DNA of 22,972 nt. It comes from Syntrophorhabdaceae bacterium. Its GTDB lineage: Bacteria; Desulfobacterota; Syntrophorhabdia; Syntrophorhabdales; Syntrophorhabdaceae. Location: assembly GCA_026415015.1 (NCBI GenBank), contig JAOAHW010000076.1, forward strand, positions 1 to 22,972, written 5' to 3'. A model generated the notes under the pieces. That model was not told where the DNA came from, ran no database searches, and saw only the letters and a program-made list of their open reading frames with translations. Numbering within the stretch: the stretch's first letter is position 1; every line of letters starts with the position of its first letter. Shown here in pieces: positions 1 through 6,092 of the stretch. Made by a program: the position numbers and the translations under genes.

Positions 1-1624
1 TAAAAGACATCTTTGTCCCCTCACCAAGTCTACTTTCTGCCCATATCTTACCACCCATAATCTCCACAATCCTTTTAGATATGGCGAGCCCTAAGCCTGT
101 GCCACCGTATTTCCTTGTTGTAGATGTGTCAGCCTGGGTAAATTTTTCAAAAATAAGTCCCAACTTATCATCTGGTATACCTATGCCTGTGTCCTTTACA
201 GAAAACAATAAAACAGCATATTCAGGTGTTATGTGGCTATTTTCAGTTTTAACTTCCTTTGACCTTGCCTTTTTGTCTATTTTTTCAGACCCTTTAGACA
301 TGGATATGCTAAGCACTACCTCGCCCTTTTCAGTGAATTTGATTGCATTGCCTATGAGATTTACCAAGACCTGTCTGAGCCTTGTTGGATCACCAATAAG
401 ATATAGGGGTACATCAGGGTCTATCATATATAAAAGTTCTATATTTTTCTCATGGGCCTTAAGAGAGAGGACATCAAAGAGCCTCTCTATTAAATCAAGG
501 AGGTCAAAGTCTATATCCTCAAGTTCAATTTGACCTGATTCTATCTTGGATATATCCAGTATATCATTTATGAGATTGAGAAGACTTTCACCTGCGTCAT
601 GTAACACCTTGACATATTTGAATTGTTCTGGTGTCAGATGGGTATCGAGGAGCAGTTCTGTCATACCTATTATGGCATTCATAGGTGTCCTTATCTCGTG
701 GCTCATGCTTGCAAGAAATTCACTCTTTGCATTATTTGCAAGTTCAGCCTCTTCCTTTGCCTTTATAAGGTCTGTCTGGATTTTTTTCAGTTCAGTTATA
801 TCAAGGATAACGCCAACTATACCTGCAACCTCGTTATTTCTGTTCATATAGGTTGCCTTATTAAAGACTACAAAATGTTTTGAACCATCAGGATACTTTA
901 CTTGTGTCTCATATATCTGCTTCCCAGGGTTTTTGAAAAGTTCAGTATCCATCTTGTGGTATTTTTCGGCAATGTCTTTATCTGTAATCTCAAATACAGG
1001 CCTGCCCAAAATCTTTTCCTTTGGTAAACCGAGATATGCCTCAAAAGCCTTGTTACAACCTAAATACAATCCACCCCTGTCTTTATAGAAAATAGGGGCA
1101 GGGATGGTATCTATGAGTACCTGCAGGAAGTTAATCTGCTCCAGAAGATTGTCTTCTGCCTCTTTCAGATCTGATATATCCGTTACCACATGAATACTAC
1201 CCTGAATATTTCCTTCATTGTCATACAGTGGTGTGGTTGATATCTGATAATGACCATTCAGTATCTTGTCAAATACCTCAACAGTGTGTTTACATTTTTC
1301 TTTTATTGTCTTTATATGGGGACAGAAAAAAGGAGGTTCATCTGTCTTGTGAAATATCTCGTAACATTTCCTGCCAATTATATCCTTTGGTTCATACCCC
1401 ATACTACTTGCTGCCTTCTTATTTACCCTGACAATCCTGTGTTCTATATCTATGACCCCAATCATATCTGTAAGGGAGTCGAAAATATCTTCCCACTCTT
1501 TTTTAGCCCTGATAACAGCATTGTTTAATTCAATATTTTTTTGGAGTGTCTCTAAGAGTTTGCTTTTTTCTTTTTGGAGAAGATCCAGTTGTTCTGTTAG
1601 ATTATTTCGTCTATTTATATCCAT
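1..1624 (-). CDS. PAS-PAS hybrid-type sensor histidine kinase, C-terminus cut by window edge
   Basis: This is an open frame of 541 codons with no stop before the window edge, so the protein continues beyond it. No membrane segment is seen, so it should be a cytosolic sensor kinase. Order: a short N-terminal coiled coil (about 1-45), PAS domain 1 (about 46-155), PAS domain 2 (about 165-280), a linker helix, HisKA with H-box SMSHEIRTPMNAIIG (His309), and HATPase with N-box NLIGNAIKF (Asn426), G1 box DTGIGIP and G2 box YGGTGLGL. PAS1 carries Cys87, Cys101 and Cys111, which could sense redox or metal (inference). The ATG at 1624 is the first start after an in-frame TAA; its ribosome binding site is weak. 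The kinase core closely resembles that of the kinase at 8778-12287, so the two are paralogues. Receiver domains probably follow outside the window, as in that relative, but this cannot be seen. Confidence 0.9.
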   Translation of the reverse strand, partial: MDINRRNNLTEQLDLLQKEKSKLLETLQKNIELNNAVIRAKKEWEDIFDSLTDMIGVIDIEHRIVRVNKKAASSMGYEPKDIIGRKCYEIFHKTDEPPFFCPHIKTIKEKCKHTVEVFDKILNGHYQISTTPLYDNEGNIQGSIHVVTDISDLKEAEDNLLEQINFLQVLIDTIPAPIFYKDRGGLYLGCNKAFEAYLGLPKEKILGRPVFEITDKDIAEKYHKMDTELFKNPGKQIYETQVKYPDGSKHFVVFNKATYMNRNNEVAGIVGVILDITELKKIQTDLIKAKEEAELANNAKSEFLASMSHEIRTPMNAIIGMTELLLDTHLTPEQFKYVKVLHDAGESLLNLINDILDISKIESGQIELEDIDFDLLDLIERLFDVLSLKAHEKNIELLYMIDPDVPLYLIGDPTRLRQVLVNLIGNAIKFTEKGEVVLSISMSKGSEKIDKKARSKEVKTENSHITPEYAVLLFSVKDTGIGIPDDKLGLIFEKFTQADTSTTRKYGGTGLGLAISKRIVEIMGGKIWAESRLGEGTKMSF

Positions 1625-1705
1625 AATATTTTACATATCATTTCTCACATGGGCAAAAGAAATGTTACATATCCAAACCGATTAAAGTTAATAGCCCACT
1701 GGAGA

Positions 1706-1779
1706 GTATTATTTTTTGATTTTAGCTTCAATAATACCCTGCTTTTTATAGCGAGGTATTATTTAAAAATAATAATGCC
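1706..1779. repeat. Cluster of four alternating inverted copies of GTATTATT
   Basis: Within 74 bases the octamer GTATTATT occurs at 1706-1713, inverted at 1730-1737, direct at 1755-1763 (as GGTATTATT) and inverted with one change at 1771-1779 (AATAATGCC). Adjacent copies can pair, giving alternative hairpins such as 1730-1738 with 1755-1763. It lies in the 212-base gap between the EF-hand gene and the kinase gene, upstream of the kinase. It could be a multi-site operator or a leader with alternative folds; the function is not shown by the sequence. Confidence 0.55.
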
Positions 1780-1807
1780 CCTGTTTTGCTCCTTGACAGA
1801 GGCATTA
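1761..1807 (-). terminator. Rho-independent terminator after the EF-hand gene
   Basis: On the minus strand the arm TAATGCCTCTGT (1807-1796) pairs with ACAGGGGCATTA (1784-1773) around an 11-base loop, with 11 of 12 positions matched. A T-rich run, TTATTTTTAAAT, follows. It starts 30 bases after the stop codon of the EF-hand gene, the usual arrangement for an intrinsic terminator. Confidence 0.7.
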
Positions 1808-1836
1808 ATATGATTTATTACTGTTTTTATATGCTA

Positions 1837-2454
1837 TTATTGTTTAATTGCATTGAATTCCTTTTCATCAAGGACGCCATCATTATTTTTATCATATTTC
1901 TTGAATTCCTCTGGTGTTATGTTTACAAAAACTATTGTTAGCTCTTCTATAGTTATTTTTCCATCATTATTTATATCTATTTCCTTGAATTTCTTTTTTA
2001 CTTTTTCCACTTTCTTGACTTTTTCTACTTTCTTGACTTTCTCTACTGTTGATGGTTTTACCCCTGCAATCTTTTTTACAATCATTACACCTTTTATATG
2101 GGTTACAGAAACCTTGTCACCTACCTTTATATCTTCTGCACTTTTATAACCTTTGAACTTTGCATTGTTGACATCAAGAGTAATCATGCCCTTAGGGTAT
2201 TTAAGTGTGAGGAGTCCTGATTCAATCTTTTCAACAGTTCCTATAAAACCAGGGAATGTCTTTTTTGGCTTCTCAGCTTTCTTTGCATCTTCTGGTTTTG
2301 CCGCCTTCTCTGGCGCTGCTGGTTCAGCCTTTGCTGGCGGTGCTTTTTCAGGTGCCGCCTTCTCTGGCGCTGCTGGTTTTGTCTGAGTAAAACCAGGTGT
2401 AACAAAGACGATACAAATCAAGAGCGAAAGGGCAAAAATTAAATATCTCTTCAT
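1837..2454 (-). CDS. Secreted Ala/Pro/Lys-rich EF-hand protein
   Basis: The protein has 205 residues. The ATG at 2454 was chosen because GAGGAGG (2466-2460) sits 5 bases before it and it opens a clear signal peptide (residues 1-24, cleavage near FTQ/T). The longer in-frame extension to 2526 would overlap the gene upstream. After the signal comes a low-complexity Ala/Pro/Glu/Lys linker (about 26-65). A small beta-rich domain follows (about 66-131, containing the motif VGDKVSVTH), then a Lys-Val-Glu repeat (138-156). Two adjacent EF-hand loops close it: Asp160-Glu171 (DINNDGKITIEE) and Asp188-Glu199 (DKNNDGVLDEKE). Both loops have all acidic and Gly positions expected for calcium binding. It is probably exported to the periplasm or cell surface as a calcium-binding protein; no enzymatic role can be assigned. 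A terminator follows the gene. Confidence 0.85.
   Translation of the reverse strand: MKRYLIFALSLLICIVFVTPGFTQTKPAAPEKAAPEKAPPAKAEPAAPEKAAKPEDAKKAEKPKKTFPGFIGTVEKIESGLLTLKYPKGMITLDVNNAKFKGYKSAEDIKVGDKVSVTHIKGVMIVKKIAGVKPSTVEKVKKVEKVKKVEKVKKKFKEIDINNDGKITIEELTIVFVNITPEEFKKYDKNNDGVLDEKEFNAIKQ
1999..2045 (-). repeat. Short tandem repeat coding for Lys-Val-Glu linker
   Basis: About 2.5 copies of an 18-base unit (plus strand roughly TTTTTCTACTTTCTTGAC) lie inside the EF-hand gene and encode repeated KKVEKV. The unit length is a multiple of three, so copy-number change would alter linker length without breaking the frame. Confidence 0.6.
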
Positions 2455-2506
2455 AAAGACCTCCTCGTATTTTTTTTGATTATGTTCTAATATTTTTAGG
2501 TGTGTG

Positions 2507-3442
2507 TCAAGATAATTTGTCAACATCTATCTTTTCTACCAATTGAGAAGGAGTGATTATATCGAGGTTTTTTAAAGAGGGCTTGAAGTCTTTTATTCTG
2601 GAGATTTTATCTATAAGCCAATAATCAGTTGTTAGAAAAAATTCTATTTTATGGGATAGGCAATTCAAGATGTGTTTGATACAGCTTTTTTCTAAAGGCT
2701 GGAAATACTTTTTTATAACCATATCTATAATGAATTCTCCATGGCTTTTATCCAGAGGTAGTTTTCTACTGCTTTTTTTACTGAGACCTATTACCCTATT
2801 TAATAAACCAAAAAGCCTCCTGATTCTTTCTCCTCTCTCTCCTGATAACACTGAGTCTATATTCAGATTTGTAAGGGCAAGTTCCATTGCCTTCCAGTTC
2901 AAAGAGTAGTCAATATGTCTTAAGTCATGCCATTTTGTCTCTGGAAATACATATTCAAAAATCCTTATACACTCTCTCAAAATATCTTTTATTTCACCTT
3001 CATTGAAGGATATAACATGAGGGGGTTTTTCTGTGCTACCATACATGTCTGATAATGGAGATATGAGGTCGTCAAGTGGATGTCCATGGTCTTCATGTTC
3101 GTATATCTCTGGCAAAAAATCTATCTGTTCAAAATAAAATATCATCCTTCTCCAATATTTAGTCTGTTCCTTATCAGACTTATCCCATCTCTCAAACTCC
3201 TCTATTGCCTCTTTAGGTGTAAGCATGTCAGTAATACAACATCCTTGATTATTAAGACACATTATTATATCCATCTTCATATCCCGGCCTGATGTAACAA
3301 GTTTTAATTTTTCATTCTTGAAGGCCTTCCAGATTTTTTTGATGTTATCAGAATCCTCATTTTTTATTCTTTGAACTGCACCAAATCCCATTGCAAGGGT
3401 ATTCAATGAACTAAAATCAAGGTATATAACAGGCCTGTCCAT
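2507..3442 (-). CDS. Hypothetical protein, possible PIN-like domain
   Basis: The protein has 311 residues with no signal peptide or membrane segment, so it is cytoplasmic. The family is not recognised with confidence. The N-terminus reads VIYLDFSSLN, with Asp9 at the end of a predicted first strand. Near the C-terminus LTTDYWLIDKI (Asp272, Asp277) is followed by IITPSQLVEKI. This layout, acidic residues at the ends of the first and late strands plus a closing 'ITP..lv' motif, resembles PIN-type nucleases, but the middle is long and unlike standard PIN domains. The ATG lies 2 bases after the stop of the holin-like gene and has no good Shine-Dalgarno, suggesting translational coupling. No antitoxin-like partner is next to it. 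The PIN assignment is tentative. Confidence 0.7.
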   Translation of the reverse strand: MDRPVIYLDFSSLNTLAMGFGAVQRIKNEDSDNIKKIWKAFKNEKLKLVTSGRDMKMDIIMCLNNQGCCITDMLTPKEAIEEFERWDKSDKEQTKYWRRMIFYFEQIDFLPEIYEHEDHGHPLDDLISPLSDMYGSTEKPPHVISFNEGEIKDILRECIRIFEYVFPETKWHDLRHIDYSLNWKAMELALTNLNIDSVLSGERGERIRRLFGLLNRVIGLSKKSSRKLPLDKSHGEFIIDMVIKKYFQPLEKSCIKHILNCLSHKIEFFLTTDYWLIDKISRIKDFKPSLKNLDIITPSQLVEKIDVDKLS

Positions 3443-3444
3443 AT

Positions 3445-3783
3445 CTATGCTGATTTAAATAATCTATTCAATACAAAATTTATCACAGATAATATCAAAC
3501 TGAAAAGCAAGGCATACATAAACCCCTGAACATAAAATCCTTTGATCACATAAGAGGCGAGCAAAACAAGTGAGGCATTTATTACAAATGTAAAAAGCCC
3601 AAGGGTTAGTATGTTTATGGGAAGTGTTACAAGGATGAGGATGGGTCTAATGATAGTGTTCACAAGACCCAAGAATAGGGCAACCCATAGGGCAGACCAA
3701 AAACCGCTTACTGTGACGCCAGGGAGGTGATAGCCAAGGAGCATAATAGATAATGCCACCAAGAACCATCTTATTATCCACAT
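3445..3783 (-). CDS. Small membrane protein, phage holin family 4-like (DUF/YvlD type)
   Basis: The protein has 112 residues and is almost entirely hydrophobic, with about four membrane helices. The central segment GLVNTIIRPILILVTLPIN and a later VINFVLNRL match the conserved pattern of the Phage_holin_4_2/YvlD family, which has the usual length of 110-120 residues. Members are common in bacterial chromosomes outside prophages and their role is unclear; nothing else here suggests a prophage. The ATG at 3783 was preferred over a frame extending to 3954. The extension would add an unlike N-terminus and run into the divergent gene and its promoter region. The ribosome binding site is weak. It is followed 2 bases later by the PIN-like gene, so the two are probably co-transcribed. 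Confidence 0.8.
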   Translation of the reverse strand: MWIIRWFLVALSIMLLGYHLPGVTVSGFWSALWVALFLGLVNTIIRPILILVTLPINILTLGLFTFVINASLVLLASYVIKGFYVQGFMYALLFSLILSVINFVLNRLFKSA

Positions 3784-3844
3784 GCACTTAATTATTGCAT
3801 AAAAATTAAAATTTGCAAACACTATATTTATATTTAAAAAAAGC

Positions 3845-3872
3845 TTGACACGATAACGTTTAATTTGATAAA
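3845..3872 (+). promoter_or_regulatory. Probable sigma70-type promoter for the NlpC/P60 gene
   Basis: TTGACA at 3845-3850 is a perfect -35 box. After a 16-base spacer GATAAA at 3867-3872 matches 4 of 6 consensus -10 positions. It lies in the 142-base gap between divergent genes and points to the gene starting at 3926, giving a leader of about 45 bases. Confidence 0.45.
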
Positions 3873-3925
3873 AAATGACCCATATCACATAACTCATTCT
3901 AAAATCTCCTAAAGGGGTTTGGTTA

Positions 3926-4837
3926 TTGAAAAAGACATTTTTAATAGGTTTCATATCCTTTCTTCTCTTGATAGTTGGAAATACAGATGTCTTTTCTCAG
4001 CAGGCATCAAATACTAAAAAAACCCAAAAAATACAAACCAGTAAAAACAAAAAAAATACTGTCATAGCAAAAAAAGAAACAAAAAAGAAGACAACAAAAA
4101 AGAAAAAACAGAAACCAAGGATCCATCATGAGATACCTGTTACTGAGACAGATGGTGAGTTTATAGAATATAGGGCACAAAAAGGCGATACCTTAGAAAA
4201 GATTGCCACGAGATTCAATGTAGAGAAAGAAGAAATCTTAGATGCCAATAATCTTAAAGATGGTGCAAGGCTTTCACCAAACACCACAGTATTAATTCCA
4301 AAAATAGTAACAGAGGAAAGACAAGAGGAGTTCATAAACCTCACAACCAAGAACCTAAAACCCTGGAAAAGTAATGATGAGAAATATATGCTCGTCAAGG
4401 TAGCAAAAAGCTTTATGGGGGCCCCTTATAAATATGGTGGTAATACTGTTAGAGGTTTAGACTGTTCTGCCTATGTTAAAAAGATATATGAGATCTTCGA
4501 TGTACAGTTACCAAGGAGTGCAAGGGAGCAATTTCATGTAGGGACTAAGATAAACAAAGAAGACCTTGCCATAGGTGACCTTGTATTCTTCAGGACAAAG
4601 AGATATATCAAATATCCCACCCATGTAGGTATATATATAGGCAATGGCAATTTTATCCATTCATCCTCTGGTCATAGCAAGATAGGTGTGAAGATAGACT
4701 CACTATCCTCAGATTTTTACAAAAGGACATATGTGGGTGCTACAAGGATAAAAAAAACCTTAGATGAAAGCGCAGATGCATCAGCATCATCATCATCATC
4801 ATCAAAAAAATCTGACGCTGATTCTGGAAATTCATAG
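3926..4837 (+). CDS. Secreted LysM-NlpC/P60 peptidoglycan endopeptidase
   Basis: The protein has 303 residues. TTG is taken as start because AAGGGG (3912-3917 region) precedes it and the frame opens directly with a signal peptide (MKKTFLIGFISFLLL, cleavage near FSQ/Q, residue 25). A very Lys-rich linker (30-65) is followed by a LysM domain (about 81-126, YRAQKGDTLEKIA) that binds peptidoglycan. An NlpC/P60 cysteine peptidase domain (about 155-275) follows. The catalytic set is visible: Cys180 in GLDCSAYV, His233 in THVGIYIG and His245 in FIHSSS. Such enzymes cut stem peptides (gamma-D-Glu to diamino acid bonds) during wall growth. The C-terminal tail is Ser/Asp-rich and includes six consecutive TCA codons. 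Two adjacent in-frame TAG codons end the gene, and the next gene begins 9 bases later in the same frame. Confidence 0.9.
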   Translation: MKKTFLIGFISFLLLIVGNTDVFSQQASNTKKTQKIQTSKNKKNTVIAKKETKKKTTKKKKQKPRIHHEIPVTETDGEFIEYRAQKGDTLEKIATRFNVEKEEILDANNLKDGARLSPNTTVLIPKIVTEERQEEFINLTTKNLKPWKSNDEKYMLVKVAKSFMGAPYKYGGNTVRGLDCSAYVKKIYEIFDVQLPRSAREQFHVGTKINKEDLAIGDLVFFRTKRYIKYPTHVGIYIGNGNFIHSSSGHSKIGVKIDSLSSDFYKRTYVGATRIKKTLDESADASASSSSSSKKSDADSGNS

Positions 4838-4846
4838 TAGTTTTAT

Positions 4847-6043
4847 GTGCTAATAAGGCCTTTAGTAACATTATCCCTTGCCCTTATCTTCCAAATTGTA
4901 AGCTATATTATCCTGTATAAAAGAATAGAACCTTTATACTTTCATTTTTATATCTTCATATGGTGGTCATACATAATATTCATGGATAGCATCTATGCCT
5001 TGAGAAACAGACATTACCTTATACTAAAAAAGACACTCCCCACCATGATAGTTTTATCAGCAGGATTCTGGTGTGTGTTTGAGCTATTAAATTTAAGAAT
5101 TCAAAACTGGTTTTATATAAATCTCCCAAAAGAATATTATCACAGGTATTTAGGATACCTTCTTGCCTATGGAACAGTGATCCCTGCCATATATGTAACA
5201 AAGGAGATAATAAAAACCTTAATCGGTGGTATAAAGGTAAAAAGCCTCCATCTGAAAAGATATCCTTTATATGCCATATTATTGGGTTCTGTCACACTCC
5301 TTTTAACACTTATAATACCTGAATATTTTTTTGGACTTGCATGGGTATCTATAGGTCTTATATTTGATGGATATAACTACTATAAAGGCTATAATTCTTT
5401 TGGTAGGGATTTAGAGTCAGGTCATCTGGAGGATATCATAGCTGCAATGCTTTCAGGCCTTTTTTGCGGTATCCTGTGGGAGTTCTGGAACTTCTGGGCC
5501 ATTACTAAATGGATCTATACTGTCCCTTTTTTTGAAAATATGAAGCTCTTTGAGATGCCAATCTTAGGATATATAGGTTTTGTTGTCTTTGGATTAGAGA
5601 CTACTGCCTTTTTAAATCTTTTAAATGGGATATGGTCAAGAAAGATATATGTCCTTGCAATAACCATTATTATGGCATGCATATGTGTTATTACCTTTGC
5701 ATTGATTGACCGATTTACAGTTTTTTCCCATTTAGCCAGGGTAGATGAGCTATTCTTTTTATCAGAAGATAAAAGGGAGACATTAACAAGAGAAGGCATA
5801 AAGACAAGCTACAGGATAGACATAAAAAACCTTGATGAGAAAGAAAGGGGCTATATTGATTTACTACATCTAAAAGGTTTGGGCCTTATAAATTTAAAAC
5901 AACTATCACAATACAAGATAGAAAACATAGATGGGCTATCTGCTATTGATGAAAAATCCCTTTCATCCATCTTGAAGGAAGAAAATTTAAGGAGGGTAAG
6001 GGTATTTATTAAGGCAGCAAAAACTAAAGTCATGGCAAAATAA
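4847..6043 (+). CDS. Polytopic membrane protein with C-terminal helix-hairpin-helix-like domain
   Basis: The protein has 398 residues. GTG at 4847 is the only plausible start close to the previous gene, since in-frame TAG precedes it; initiation is probably coupled, as no Shine-Dalgarno is obvious. About eight to nine hydrophobic helices fill residues 1-290. A motif occurs twice: FELLN..(5)..W.Y...P (Glu79, Asn82, Trp88, Tyr90, Pro94) and WEFWN..(6)..W.Y..P (Glu212, Asn215, Trp222, Tyr224, Pro227). This suggests an internal duplication with a period of about 133 residues. The soluble tail (about 300-398) contains LLHLKGLGLINLKQLSQ followed by IENIDGLSAID, the pattern of helix-hairpin-helix domains of the DUF4332 type. 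The family is not recognised; a carotenoid-cyclase-like fold is conceivable but unproven. It is probably co-transcribed with the peptidoglycan hydrolase, which hints at an envelope role. Confidence 0.85.
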   Translation: MLIRPLVTLSLALIFQIVSYIILYKRIEPLYFHFYIFIWWSYIIFMDSIYALRNRHYLILKKTLPTMIVLSAGFWCVFELLNLRIQNWFYINLPKEYYHRYLGYLLAYGTVIPAIYVTKEIIKTLIGGIKVKSLHLKRYPLYAILLGSVTLLLTLIIPEYFFGLAWVSIGLIFDGYNYYKGYNSFGRDLESGHLEDIIAAMLSGLFCGILWEFWNFWAITKWIYTVPFFENMKLFEMPILGYIGFVVFGLETTAFLNLLNGIWSRKIYVLAITIIMACICVITFALIDRFTVFSHLARVDELFFLSEDKRETLTREGIKTSYRIDIKNLDEKERGYIDLLHLKGLGLINLKQLSQYKIENIDGLSAIDEKSLSSILKEENLRRVRVFIKAAKTKVMAK

Positions 6044-6071
6044 AAACGCCCCTTTTAAAAGGGGCGTTTTT
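6042..6071. terminator. Bidirectional Rho-independent terminator
   Basis: This is a perfect 30-base palindrome: AAAAACGCCCCTTTT followed by its exact complement. It overlaps the stop codon of the membrane-protein gene and lies 22 bases after the end of the convergent pyrophosphatase gene. T-runs flank the GC-rich stem on both strands, so it can end transcription in both directions. Confidence 0.93.
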
Positions 6072-6092
6072 CATCATCAATAATTTTTTGTT

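Noticed and set aside
81..1528. Several plus-strand open frames of 70-150 codons
   Set aside because: They lie antisense to the continuous minus-strand kinase frame, which has full PAS, HisKA and HATPase motifs; the plus frames show no domain or ribosome binding site.
1793..1821. TTGACA on the plus strand as a promoter
   Set aside because: It is part of the loop and arm of the minus-strand terminator and no plus-strand gene follows.
2455..2526. N-terminal extension of the EF-hand protein
   Set aside because: It lacks a ribosome binding site, overlaps the previous gene and would bury the signal peptide; the internal ATG has GAGGAGG at ideal spacing.
3784..3954. N-terminal extension of the holin-like protein
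   Set aside because: It overlaps the divergent NlpC/P60 gene and its promoter and adds a polar, AT-rich translation unlike the family's normal length.
3445..4837. Holin-like protein plus peptidoglycan hydrolase as a prophage lysis module
   Set aside because: The genes are divergent, the holin family is common in chromosomes, the hydrolase has a signal peptide and LysM domain, and no other phage gene is nearby.
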